DNA of 64,000 nt from assembly GCF_932274485.2 (NCBI RefSeq), contig NC_065884.2, forward strand, positions 55,428,546 through 55,492,545, in the 5' to 3' direction. The translations under genes and the position numbers were made by a program. Below the pieces are notes generated by a model, which ran no database searches, was not told the origin of the DNA, and worked only from the letters and a program-made list of their open reading frames with translations. This DNA is from Patella vulgata (lineage: Eukaryota > Mollusca > Gastropoda > Patellidae). Of the stretch, positions 20,358-31,337 are shown piece by piece (the first letter of the stretch is position 1; each line of letters starts with the position of its first letter).

Positions 20358-21154
20358 TAGTTTTCACTATTGAAAGTCTTTCATGCGTGTAGAAGAGTGT
20401 CCTAAAAGGAATGTTAGTCACGACATTGAAATGCATTGGGCTGAATATATTGTGACTCTATATTTTATTTTGGTTTTTTTTGTTGGGTTTTTTTTTGTTA
20501 TTGTTTTTCTTTTTGTTTTGGGTGGGGGGGGGAGGGGGGTGTTTTGTTGGGGTTTTTTTGTTGTTTTTTTGGTTTTTTTGTTTGTTTTTTTTTTTTTTTT
20601 GGGGGGGGGGGGAGGGGGGGGGGTAATATCATTATTATATATGTAGCATCAACATGATTTCTAGTAATTATTAATGTTATATACAGAGCATATACACTAA
20701 TTGATAGTTTCAGTTTATATTTGAAAAACCTACATCAATCTAAATTATCATTTCAGTAACTATTGTTTTGTTTTTTTATTAGCCACAATATTTGCCACCG
20801 TGTCGTTATTAGAATTGGGTCACCTGATTATGATTTGGATACATGCATTCCCCATTGCAGACTTCGTCATGCATGCAATAACATTCTAAAATATGGTAAT
20901 AATACCTAAATTGCGCTGTTGGAATTTGTCCGTAGACCACGTCTATACCGACCTGTAGGACCTGTGATATACGGTAGACCACGCCTATACCGACCTGTAG
21001 GACCTGTGATATACGGTAAATAGTGTGGGGTGTCAGATTTTGCCTCCATAAATCGAGTATTAAATTTTTGACCTTGTTTGACATGAACACTGCCGACACG
21101 GCTCGATTCTTTTTTTTTATCACAAATAATATGTACTGCATACACTCAAATTAT

Positions 21155-21725
21155 TATACCCCGCCTTTCGACGAAAGCAAGGGACTATTTAAATGGTCTG
21201 TCTGTATGTCCGTCATACTTTTTGGGACACAGTAACCTTCCTTCTAATTTAGCTAGAATGTTTAAACTTGGTATGGGTGTTGATTAGGTAAATGTCTTGA
21301 TTGAGTTCAAAGATGAGCATTTTCTAGTTAGAGTAAGCAGGGATTGGTTGATGCTTTCGGACACGATATCTTTGCTTCTAATTAAGTAAGTGTGATGAAA
21401 CGTGGTGTATAGTTTCATCACATCAATACCTTAACTAAGTCTGATAGTGAGCATTTTCGGATCAGGGTGAGCAAAGCGATAAGCAATTTGATTGGTCGAG
21501 ACTTTGGACCTCGAAAACTTTCATTGTAATTGAGTGATAGTGGTGAAACTTCATGTGTAGTCTCATTACACCAACAGCTTAACAAAGTTCGATGTTGAGT
21601 GTTTTCTGCTTAGGCGAAGTACATAGTTCAATCTGTTTGGTCGAGACTTTAGAATACAATAACTCTCCTTCTGATTGGGATAGAATGTTGAAATTTTGTG
21701 TAGGTGTCTATTTGCAGGGGTCAAA
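21155..21725 (+). repeat. Degenerate ~135-150-bp tandem array upstream of gene copy 1
   Basis: It starts with ATTATACCCCGCCTTTCGAC, a hairpin-type start seen in noncoding bivalve elements. Three to four units follow, marked by TTCTAATT/TTCTGATT at about 21241, 21376, 21522 and 21669 and by GAGCATTTTC between. The same array is kept at 33252-33600 (partial) and 62285-62880. If it is part of the gene's intron or promoter region, it is a transposon-derived one. Confidence 0.65.
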
Positions 21726-22504
21726 ATTCGTGAAATTATTAAGGTTTTACTCTCATTAAATATATATTATTGTAAAATATTTAGTTATTAAAGTTTAGCA
21801 CTAATTAAATATGTAACAATATTGTCGTTGCGACATTGTTTTCAAATTTATAGACAAGGAATAGAGAAATATGATGGCTAAAACAATATTGTTATCTTTA
21901 CAAATTATTCTCCATTGTCAAAATATTAGTTATGGTATGAGTTTATTTAAAACGCAAGTGTATAAAAACACGTGATAGGAAAATTACCATTTCATATTTG
22001 GCAAGAGTGACCAATCACATGATTAATTACATCATAATTAGCCAATAGAATAATTAATTACTGTGAATCTGAGAATATATAATTAATAGAATGTGCGTTC
22101 TAGGTAGACAGCCTTGTGGTTCTTGTAGGGAGAAGATGTAGGAATTTCCATCAGCAGACTCGCTGAGTCTGTATGAGAGGGGGTTAGAAAGAATGACTTT
22201 AATATAATGCTTGTAACTACATTGTACTAGACGATCAAGGGCTGTTCCAAAATATGTAGTAAGAAATGATGCATGGGTTATACGCCGGATGTGGACACCG
22301 GTTTTAATGGCTGTCCGCTCTCCACGTCTGACAGACGACCCATGGTGCTACAAATATTGTTTCATTGATGTTGAGAATTAATTAAAGTATTATTTAACAA
22401 ACTCTGTGATTTGTTTAACTTCCTCGGGTTCAACGATTCCGCTATTGGGATATATCGTAATATGTTTCTTGTAATATAGCAGCGCCCTTACCGACTTGCC
22501 ATTA

Positions 22505-22528
22505 AATGCAATTTCATTTCTTTTTCAG
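22505..22528 (+). promoter_or_regulatory. 3' splice site before the coding exon of gene copy 1
   Basis: ATTTCATTTCTTTTTCAG sits directly before ATG at 22529. This polypyrimidine tract plus AG makes the 11 upstream codons intronic and sets MKSKAV as the protein start. The same site is found at 37096-37119 and 63635-63658. Confidence 0.75.
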
Positions 22529-23482
22529 ATGAAGTCAAAAGCCGTCGTACTTATAATATTCTTGTTAGTACTGGTCTTAACCATCATATATGTATATAAT
22601 TTGACCAATCATTCAGAATACAACAAGGGTGAAATTAAAACAGATCATGCACAAGAATCCGTACCATCCCATCAGGCGATGATGACATTTAAGAAGCCAA
22701 TACCATCACGCCAGAAGATGACAACTAGGCAGCCATTACCTAAGATACATGCCATAGTTACCATGCCATTATTAACCAAGAAAGATTTGCAGACAAAAAA
22801 ATACAAAACATCTACAATAGAAAAAATTAAAGAACGAATGTCAGAATTTATAACCGGCCTACAAAACACTTTAAACCATGAATGTATTTATCGTGTTCAT
22901 TTTCTTTATAACGAGTCCGATGTTGTCGATTACGTTAAAGCACATGTTACAACTAATACGGCCAAATTGGTGTTTAATCGCGTTGAAGACCCGCGAAAGC
23001 ATATCACGTATTTTGACTTCGCCTATGAGAAGCTTCAAGGAGAAATTGCCATGTATACGCCCATCGATGTTTATCCTGGAGAAGGGTTCGAATTGATCAA
23101 CAAGGATGACCTGATTTCTAAGAAGCTGATGTATATTCTAACAAGACATGGTAAACAAGAGAAAAACTGTGATATGGGAAAAATCAGTAACAATTGTGAT
23201 AGAAAGCTTTATTTCGGCTCTCACGATTCGTACATCTTTGTACCTAACGGACCCCTATCTCCCCAAATCCGAAAGGCACTTAATTTTTGGTCAATAGTGT
23301 GGGGTCAGGAAAATATAGCCATACACACTTTTAGAAATTTGGGACACTTTAAAGTGACCAATCCATGTGAAGTATTATTTATATATCATATACATTGTAG
23401 TAATTTGCGTGATACTACTCGATACAGAATAAATACGAAAGCAAACACGGGGATGGCTCCTCCTACTGACACTTTAACATAA
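22529..23482 (+). CDS. Putative type II membrane GT-A-like glycosyltransferase, copy 1
   Basis: Predicted 317 residues in one exon. Residues 1-5 are short and basic, and residues 6-23 form one hydrophobic segment (VVLIIFLLVLVLTIIYVY), giving a signal anchor with the body in the Golgi lumen. Glycosylation sequons lie at NLT 24, NHS 27 and NES 128. A stem of about 60-100 residues leads to a globular part with blocks I recall from invertebrate GT-A-like proteins of unknown substrate: TYFDFAYEKLQGEI (160-173), IDVYPGEGFE (179-188, where an acidic metal/sugar-nucleotide motif is expected), MYILTRHG (201-208), GSHDSYIF (230-237), WGQEN (258-262), NPC (278-280) and IHCS (288-291). It ends TAA at 23480. 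The family call is from memory of motif order; the gene being real is supported by its preservation in three copies. The alternative is a secreted-pathway protein without enzyme activity. Confidence 0.75.
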   Translation: MKSKAVVLIIFLLVLVLTIIYVYNLTNHSEYNKGEIKTDHAQESVPSHQAMMTFKKPIPSRQKMTTRQPLPKIHAIVTMPLLTKKDLQTKKYKTSTIEKIKERMSEFITGLQNTLNHECIYRVHFLYNESDVVDYVKAHVTTNTAKLVFNRVEDPRKHITYFDFAYEKLQGEIAMYTPIDVYPGEGFELINKDDLISKKLMYILTRHGKQEKNCDMGKISNNCDRKLYFGSHDSYIFVPNGPLSPQIRKALNFWSIVWGQENIAIHTFRNLGHFKVTNPCEVLFIYHIHCSNLRDTTRYRINTKANTGMAPPTDTLT

Positions 23483-23694
23483 GTTTTATTGTAAGGCCTA
23501 CAACAGAAAAGAAGCATCTTATTTAATAATACTCTGTAATTTCAATCAATTATGCTTCCTAGGGATGACGTCACATATTCTGACGCTGATAAGATTTAAT
23601 TCCGACAATCAAATATCATAGTTAATCTTTCAATGATAAACACGTTTACGTTAATTTTGAAGGTTTTTTTTGGGTTTTTTTTTATGTTTTTAAA

Positions 23695-25240
23695 GTACAG
23701 GCCACATTTCTTAACGTATCATCTTGAAACTATGCATACTTATTCTTTGTACCCTAAGGAACATCCCTATCGTTTGGGGTGCATGCCCGACCCCCAGGGG
23801 CAGAGCCACACCCATTTTTTTATCTTTGTATGTCTGTGTGTCACCTATAGGCCACAATTCTTAATCAATCGTCTTGAAATTTTTTCATATGAATTGTTTA
23901 TACCCTAAGTATGATACCTATTGTTTTTGGTGCATGCCCGACCCCCAGGGGCAGAGCCACGCCCATTCCTTATATTTATTTATTTGTTTGTCATCAACAG
24001 ACCGCATGTCTTAACGTATCATCTTGAAACTATGCATACTTATTCTTTGTACCCTAAGGAACATCCCTATCGTTTGGGGTGCATGCCCGACCCCCGGGGG
24101 CAGAGCCTCGCCCATTTTCTCTTTTTATGTCTGTGTGTCGCCTATAGGCCACAATTCTTAATCAATCGACTTGAAAATTTTTCATATGAATTGCTTATAC
24201 CCTAAGTATGATCCCTATTGTTTTTGGTGCATGCCCGACCCCCAGGGGCAGAACCACGCCCATTCCTTATATTTATTTATTTGTTTGTCATCTACAGACC
24301 GCATTTCTTAACGTATCAACTTTACATACTTATTCCTTATACCCTAAGGATGATCCGTATTGTTTTTGGTGCATGCTCGCCTCCCCGGTGCAGAGCCACG
24401 CCCATTTTTTGTATTTGCTTGTTTGTCGTCTACAGGCCACATTTCTTAACGTATCATCTTGAAACTTTGCATGCTTATTTTTTGTACCCTAAGGAACATC
24501 CCTATCGTTTTGGGTGCATGCCCAACCCACAGGAGCAAAGCCACGCCCATTTTCTTTTTTATGTCTGTGTGTCGCCTACAGGCCACAATTCTTAATCAAT
24601 CGTCTTGAAATTTTTTCATATGAATTGCTTATACCCTAACGATGATCCCTATTGTTTTTTTTATCCCCAGGGGCAGAGCCACGCCCATTTTCTTTTCTTT
24701 TTATGTCTGTGTGTCACCTACAGGCCACAATTCTTAATCAATCGTCTTGAAAAATTGTCATATGAATTGCTTATACCCTAACGATGATCCCTATTGTATT
24801 TGGTGCATGCCCGACCGCCAGGGGCAGAGCCACGCCCATCCCTTATATTTATTTATTTGTTTGTCATCTACAGATCGCATTTCTTATCGTATCACCTTGA
24901 AACTTAGCATACATATTCCTTTTATCCTAAGGAACATCCCTATTATTTGTGGTGAATACCCAACCCCCAGGGACAGAGCTGCGCCCATTTTCTTTTTTTT
25001 ATGTCTGTGTGTCACTTGCAGACCGCATTTCTTAATCGATCATTTTGAAAACTTTTTTATACTTATTCCTTATAGCCTAAGGCTACTTTTTTTTTATACT
25101 TATTCCTTAATCCTAAGGCTAACCTCTATTATTATTTTTGGTGCATGCTAGACCCCTTGGGACAGAGCCACGCCTAATGTTTGTGTGTCTTGTGTTTTGC
25201 CTACAGACCGCAATTCTTAACAGATCATTTTGAAACTATG
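23695..25240 (+). repeat. ~150-bp tandem array, about ten units (unit 1)
   Basis: TGCATGCCCGACCCCCAGGG recurs at about 23781, 23932, 24081 and 24229, each followed by GCAGAGCCACGCCCATT and CTTAA(T/C) strings; the period is ~142-151 bp. It starts inside a monomer, directly fused to the 3' flank of gene copy 1. The open frames across it are repeats of the same low-complexity peptide and are not genes. The unit layout matches the central repeats of pearl-like bivalve elements. Confidence 0.85.
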
Positions 25241-25684
25241 CATACCTATTCGAAACGTCATGCTTTTAGAATAAAGACATCGATTGTTTTAAAATAAAAA
25301 TTGTGTTCTGTTAATGTGAACGAAACGTTAAACTGATGTTGAACATATGTACAATACTTGTTCTACAATAGTTATGTTAACCGGGTTTTCGTCTGGTAGC
25401 GGTCTTGTTCCCAGCTCGGCTCTCTGGCCGGGATTGTCCCCAAAACGCGCGTGTGTGTGTGTGTGAAATAGCTTTATTTAACGTCCGCTTCCACCGAAGT
25501 GATATCGCACCGAAGTGATATCCCCAAAACGTTTTATCTGATCTTATATATTATGGGCCGGATCGATGTCCAGCCTTGAATTCCGGGTACCACACCCACG
25601 CACCGTCACCTGATTGGTCAGTATTCGGTCTGGGGTGGGTTAATTCCCCGAACGGACAGCTAGTTGTTGACCAATCCGCTACGG
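25241..25684. other. Flank present in unit 1 only, with (TG)n and a retroposon tail
   Basis: It contains a (GT)n run at 25451-25466 and a minus-strand CTGCGATATCACC-type tail at 25475-25510. Bases 25142-25684 are missing from the partner at 46048, which joins the array straight to the next segment. Confidence 0.6.
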
Positions 25685-27453
25685 ATAGGTGTTATATTTC
25701 AAATTACAATATGGGCGGAGGTTGCAGCTGGTCATTATATTATATCTTGCAATTACACCCACCACTAGAAATGTCTGCCAGAGTGTTTTTGTAATATCTG
25801 AAGATGTACGGTATACTGACTGTACGATTTTCATGTGGTACACTTTTGATCTAATCTAGCCTAGTTGGGGGGCATTGCATTTTGGGCGTGGAATACCACA
25901 CCCACCACTAGAACCCCGGCAGACTTACATTCTTATGATACCAGCTATACATGCATTGATACCATATAGGAGAAAATTGGTACACTTTTCAGCTAGGTTG
26001 ACCCACTGGGCTCCTGGTCTAATACGTTATCATAAAGAAACGAAAGGCATCCCCATGTTACTATAATTAGAATAAAGGCTCACGAACGTCAACAAGCGAA
26101 CGGGCGAAAACATACAAAAACAACAAGAATGGCCCAGGCCATTTCAATATTATATAATATAAAAATGGGGGGAGGCGGTTGACCGGGGGGGGGGGTCTGA
26201 CTTAGGGGGTTTTGACCGTATCCCTGAAATAATACCCAGGCAGCAGGGGGGGGGGGGGTCTGACTTAGGGGGTTTTGACCGTATCCGTGAAATAATACCC
26301 AGGCAGGATGGATTAGCGGCCATCTTGATTCTTGTTTCATGATATTTTATAGACATTCTGGCAAAAGTGGAAACAAACCCGGGAATGGACTAGAAAATAA
26401 CTTTTTTCACTTTTATGTTACTTGAAATGTAATCTAAATTCTGTAAAAAAAAAACCTTCAAACAAATAAACATATTTTCCCATACACTCCGTTCTATCTT
26501 TGTGTAATATTATTTCACTGATTCAGTCACAGTTAATAAATGATAGAACTAGAATCAATCTTTGGAAGTTTTTTCTATAGTTTCATTATAATTGAGAATT
26601 TACCAAGGACTCCATTGAAGAAAAACTGGTAAAAATTTCATTTTATTTTTATATTTGTGTGTCCAGTGTCCTACAATTATTAGTGTATGTGAAATTACAA
26701 TCCCACGTAAAGTATTTATAAGGTACTTATACTTACATCCACTTGCCACAAACTAGGCCATACATGTATTTGTATTGGCTGAATCAAGTTGTCCACGTTG
26801 TGTATGCTATGCAGACCCGTAGCTAGCCCTAAAATGTTGGGTAAGGCAAGGGCTTCGGGGGTGCCGATGAGGCTTCTGGGGGAACCAAGGTACCTACACT
26901 TGACGGTCCACGGCGAACGGCACCGTGGACGCACCTTACTGCGTCCCATGAGAAAATTTTGGAAAATAGGGTTTGCACCAAAGGGGAAATTTCAATTTTG
27001 AAGCTGAATTTGCGATATTGGCGTATTATGATATTTGATATGAACATTATAAAAAATTGAAGGAAGGAATACGACTTTAGCGTACCTATAATAATTTATG
27101 AGAAAAACGAAAAGTTCGTAATCGGGTTAGAGTGAGACTTGTTCGAATTTTGAAGATATCACGCCTGGCGCGGGCTTGATTCAAATTCTTCCCCATCGTG
27201 AATTTGACCTGGAAAATTTCATACAATCTCCCGTTGCCTTTTTTTATGGTAGACTTCTTCGGGCGGCGGTGTGCGTGGGTTTCTTGGTTGGGCGTCCATG
27301 ATCTCGCCTTGGGCGGCCTACTACGAAAGCCCAGAAGGCTTATTCCAAATTCAAATTCCAGATTCCAAATTACAAATTACAAATTTGCTGCTGTAGCAAA
27401 AAAAAAAAAAAAAAATGCCAGTCCTAGGATACCGAGTAGCAGAGTAGCTCACT
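25685..27453 (+). repeat. Shared 1.8-kb segment, unit 1 copy
   Basis: Matches 46049-47824 across its length. This copy has an extra ~70-bp tandem unit around 26190-26300 (GGTCTGACTTAGGGGGTTTT). No convincing gene lies in it. It ends at GTAGCTCACT, after which unit 1 continues into a SINE while unit 2 jumps into the LINE. Confidence 0.9.
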
Positions 27454-27486
27454 GCAGAGGAACTTTGCCACAAACTTTTCAGGGGA

Positions 27487-27799
27487 TCACGTGGCTAAGT
27501 GGGTTAGACGCTAGTCTGGAGGTCGGGTGTTCGATCCCTGCATTGGCCGAGAAAGTTCATCCAGTTTTTCCGGCGTGGTTCCCCCTTGTCAGTGATGCAG
27601 GACAAGTGTCTTGTCCTTCGGATGAGACGAAAAACCGAGGTCCCGTGTATACATTGGAATGCACGTAAAAGATCCCTTGGCAGTTGGAATTCGATATAAA
27701 AGTAGTGATAGTGCCGCTGCCGTGGCAAAATTTCCCTCATAGCACACTGTATGGCGTATGCAGAACAGTAGGACGTTAAACCCCATTTCATTTCATTTC
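27487..27799 (+). mobile_element. SINE-A, near full length
   Basis: A tRNA-derived head with A-box-like TGGCTAAGTGGGTTAGACG and B-box-like GGTGTTCGATCCC is followed by a body with TTGGAATTCGATATAA-type strings. The tail is CAGAACAGTAGGACGTTAAA ending in (ATTTC)n. Other copies lie at 17926, 28666, 38860, 39135, 40874, 51103, 52170 and 53435. Too divergent from a tRNA to be a functional tRNA gene. Confidence 0.85.
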
Positions 27800-27892
27800 C
27801 AAACTTTTCACATCTGCCGAAGCAAACCAGAACTGGAATATTATTATCCCCTCACTGATTAGTCAAAAGCATAAATCTGATCCGATTGGTCG

Positions 27893-28017
27893 GATCAGAT
27901 TTGAAATTTGGAATTAAGCATTTGGAATTTGGAATCTGGAATCTGGAATTTGGAATCTGGAATTTGGAATCTGGAATTTGGAATCTGGAATTTGGAATTT
28001 GGAATCTAGTAATTTGG
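27893..28017 (+). repeat. GGAATTTGGAATCT minisatellite
   Basis: About nine units of GGAATTTGGAATCTGGAAT type. Shorter arrays of the same motif are at 28144-28192 and, on the opposite strand, at 27340-27385 and 47688-47750, all within or near the hAT-like element. Confidence 0.9.
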
Positions 28018-28665
28018 AACGGGTATTTATCCGGCCCAGATATGTAAACTAGAAGTAATTATTTGTGTAAAATTACAATTTATAAAAATTCTCATTTGTT
28101 TAATTGAGGGGGTCTGCCAATTTGCTATTTTATCGGTAAGACATGAATTTGGAATTTGGAATTTCGCATTTGGAATTTGGAATTTGGAATGAGCCTTCTG
28201 GGCTTTCGTAGCCTACCGCTAGCTACGGGCCTGCCAAGACCTACATGTATACCGGTAATCAACTGGGACGAGTAGCCTTCTTCCATTTGCACCTTCTTTC
28301 CGTGTACTGCCTCATTCAACGTGTATTAAAATTTGGCATGTGTTGTGTAATATTAATTTTGCATAAACCTGGAGTTGTTGTAGAATGGGTCCTTATCTAC
28401 TTACTAGCGCTATGTCATTTCGAGGCTAACATGATTCAGTTTAATATGTATAATTCGCTTTTGAAATCGAAACCATGCCACTTGACTCAATGACAGACCC
28501 TGTGATTTCATGTGCATACGTTAATCATCTAGACCCCCCCCCCCCTCCCTCCGCCCAAACCCATATCGAATAAATGTATGCCTTATTTCAAATATGATAT
28601 TAGCATGTACAGAAAGTAGAGACTTCAATCTTACTAATAAAATACTGAATTCCCAGAAATGAAAT

Positions 28666-29030
28666 GAAATGAAATGAAATAGGGTTGAACATTTTAACAT
28701 TCTACTGTTCTGCTCCTACTGGGCTAATAAAGACGGGCCCATACGTCATGCAGGGTGCTAAGAGAAAAATTTTGCCTGGGCAGCGGAACTATGGCCTACT
28801 CTTATATCGAATTCCATCTGTCAATAGATCTTTTACGTGCACAACAATGTGTACACGGGACCTGGCTTTTTGTTCCATCCGAACGACTAGGCAGTTGTCC
28901 TTGTCAGCCCCTCCGTCATGCACTACTGACACGGGGAAATCCTGAAAAGCTTTCTTGGTCAAAACCAAGAGGGAACCCGCAACCTCCAGGCTAGCATGCC
29001 AGCGCCTTATAATTACTCCACGGCTCTCTT
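28666..29030 (-). mobile_element. SINE-A, full length but diverged
   Basis: It reads from the (GAAAT)n tail at 28666 through TTCTACTGTTCTGCTCC and TCTTTTACGTGCACAAC to a decayed head near 29030. About 80% similar by eye to the 27487 copy, so older. Confidence 0.8.
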
Positions 29031-29139
29031 CTAATTATTACAACAGTCAAATCGCATGACAAAAAAGGGTTATTAAAATAGATTTTTACGGCTAAGGTAG
29101 TTCATTGGGATTAAAATGTTTATAGAGGATTTGAAACAA

Positions 29140-29670
29140 ACTTTTGATACATGTAGATACATTAGTTTCAATTTCATATCACACAGTTTGTATATGGTAA
29201 GGTATCTTTGAAGGTTAATTACATGTCATGTATATATTTTTTCAGTTTCAATATTGGCTGCATAAGCAAATTACCAAGGAAAAGATCATATAATAAAATA
29301 AATTCAAAAATAAAAAAATGAAAGAAGAAATGGCGGCTTACTATTCAATTCTAATAGAAAAGATTGTTGTTATGGTATTTTGGAATCTAAAATTCAGTTT
29401 AATATAGTAAAACTGTACACCTACATGTATGTACACAGAAAGAATCTTAGTTAAGTCTAGATAGATATGACTGACTCATCTGTGACATAGCAAATCAACA
29501 CATGAAAAAAAAAATGTAATTAAATTAACACTTTTTTAAGGAAATCAAAACTGTCTAATAAATTTAAGCCAATTAATACATTGCTTTTTTTCAGTTTTCA
29601 GTTACCCCCTACCCCTCCCCGGAAGATAAAGACAGTTGGAAATGGCTATTGATATTGTGGAAATGTTTTC
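29140..29670 (+). repeat. Segment shared with 4978-5730
   Basis: Same direction as its partner. It lacks the 249-bp foldback insertion, so it represents the empty site. Confidence 0.8.
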
Positions 29671-29716
29671 TCACAGAGCTTGCTAATCAGACAAAGGCTT
29701 TGTAACTACCATGCAT

Positions 29717-30029
29717 ATTTGTTTTCTGAATCGGGAACTAGTTCTATACACTTGGTAATGTAGTTCTTCTTCTTGGGACAATGCCTAAGGCTCTGCCATT
29801 TCAAATACGATCGACGTGATACTCAGCAGACTTGGTTTTTTTTTGACAGACTCATTGGTTGATTTTGTTCGAGTTTTGGTATATAACATCAAAATTGGTA
29901 AGATTTTGGATATCCAAGTAAGTTCAATACAAGTTGCTGGGCATAAGAAATTAAAATGAAACAATGTATTTATGAGAGGAGTAAGATTGTAGTCTTTGCT
30001 TGTAAGAAAAAAATATATGTGGCGTTACT
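29717..30029 (+). repeat. Segment shared with 12078-12391
   Basis: Near-identical, and followed here by the (TTTA)n tail of the minus-strand LINE instead of GTAAGTGTATTTTTACAG. Confidence 0.85.
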
Positions 30030-30149
30030 GTAGCTTAAACTAAACGTGAAGAGGTCTTTGAATTGTTGGTTATTTATTTATTTATTTATTTATTTTTTAT
30101 TTTTTTTGGTTTATATAGAAGTGGGTGCCACATCCCTTATTTTGAAAGC

Positions 30150-30464
30150 CTAATGCACAAAGTTGCACACTGCTTTGGCCAGAGCAAACGGTGGGTTAAC
30201 CATGTTTTCGAATGAAAATGGATACATTTGGGTATCAAATGCCCCAAAAACAATTGTCTTACGGAGTTCCTCATAGCGGTTGCATTTAATGAGAAAATGA
30301 TACTCATTTTCAACTTTCTGTTGAGGGCAGTTTGTGCAAAACCGCAGATGTGCAGGTCTATTCTTGTATCGCCCTCTCTCTATTTCAAGGGAACGTGTGC
30401 TTAGTCTAAGGCGGGACATAGCGGTTTTAGTTTTAAGATTTTTAACAGCTTGCAGGTAGGGCAC
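30150..30464 (-). pseudogene. LINE C-terminal part with Cys/His motif
   Basis: It encodes RGRYKNRPAHLRFCTNCP followed by VENEYHFLIKCNRYEELR. This is the C-x2-C ... H-x4-C cluster that ends many LINE proteins. Only this unit 1 copy keeps it, because the unit 2 copy lost the region by deletion. Confidence 0.75.
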
Positions 30465-30606
30465 CGTAGCCTTGATATTCTTTTTAAACCTATAAAATGT
30501 TCTTAGTTTCTGGGTATCTGAAGAGCATAGATTGGCATAAACTTCATTGAATTTGTCTTCAAGGCATTTAGTAATTTCATTTGATGATGGATTTAAAGAT
30601 GATATA

Positions 30607-31319
30607 TTAAATGGCTGCTGTCCAAGAGAGTTTAGGGTTAATGCACGCTAAAGTACTATCCTCTTTAAAGGAAGAAAAAAGAATTGGGTTATTTATACTG
30701 AGTTGTGGGTTGGATAGACGTTTAAAATATGAAAGCATTCTACGATACACATCAACTTGTAGCGGGAATATTTGAGCTTCGGCTAAGCAGCCAATATTTG
30801 ATGCCTTTGTAGGTTGCGCTAAAATGGATTTACAAATTTTTATGGTGATTTTATTTAAGCCTAATTTATCCCATTTTGTCAGATCCGAATTTTTGCTGTG
30901 GACAATCTGAGAACCCCATATATCAGATGAATAAATTGAAATTTGTTTAATAATAGCATGGTACAGTTTAGTCAAAATATCGGTTGGTAGGAAATTTGTA
31001 GTACACACCTTATACTTAATGGAAAACCAAGCTTTTCTTGCCTTTTACTTAGATCAGACATAGCAGCTTTAAATGAGTTGTTATCAGTTATGTAGACTCC
31101 AAGGTACATATACGATTTTACATATTCTAATACATGGTTGCCAAATTTAAATTGTGTAGGTTTTTTTTAGTTTGCTCCCATTATTAAAAAACATGACTTT
31201 TGATTTTATGGCATTTATTGATAACTTTGAATCATTGGAGAACTGTGTTAAACAAGTAATGCTATTTTGGAGACCATTTGCTGTTGTTGATAGCATTACA
31301 AGGTCGTCAGCAAAAAGTA
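30607..31319 (-). pseudogene. LINE reverse transcriptase, thumb region
   Basis: Fragments include YMYLGVYITDNNSFK-like sequence after the RT catalytic box, then LGLNKITIKICKSILAQPT. The frame shifts near 31010, so two frames are needed to cover it. It is the part of ORF2 between the FADD box and the C-terminal cluster. Confidence 0.7.
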
Positions 31320-31337
31320 AATGGGGAAATTGGAGTA

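Larger units (their letters stand above)
20358..23694 (+). repeat. Duplicated segment, copy 1 (holds gene copy 1)
   Basis: From TAGTTTTCACTATTGAAAGT to ATGTTTTTAAAG the sequence matches 61541-64000 and, from about 21405 on, copy 2 at 33252-38291. It includes a T- and G-rich low-complexity stretch (20465-20622) and a 42-bp tandem duplication (20933-21015) that copy 3 has only once. It also includes a degenerate ~135-150-bp array and the gene. Confidence 0.9.
26812..28233. mobile_element. hAT-like non-autonomous element (ends only)
   Basis: The ends CAGACCCGTAGCTAGC and GCTAGCTACGGGCCTG are 16-bp inverted repeats, of the CAGGCCCGTAGC type I associate with hAT elements. Inside, AAAGCCCAGAAGGCT plus a TTCCAAATT repeat at about 27325 is inverted at 28150-28205. 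There is no transposase. The bases outside the ends do not form an 8-bp target duplication, so the ends may come from two insertions. Confidence 0.5.

Noticed and set aside
20383-20646. Phe/Gly-rich 87-codon frame upstream of gene copy 1
   Set aside because: It is made of T and G homopolymer runs that differ in length in copy 3, so it is low-complexity noise.
22496-22528. Upstream start giving eleven extra residues (PLNAISFLFQ) on gene copy 1, and likewise on copies 2 and 3
   Set aside because: It would use TTG, not ATG, and the bases form a polypyrimidine tract ending in CAG, a 3' splice site. The next ATG is directly at the exon start.
23633-25151. Chain of open frames across the ~150-bp array (also 44481-45947)
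   Set aside because: They repeat the same peptide every monomer, in several overlapping frames, with no domain; they are by-products of a tandem repeat.
27487-27560. tRNA gene
   Set aside because: A- and B-box-like strings are present but the region is the head of SINE-A, followed by the SINE body and tail, and no cloverleaf closes.
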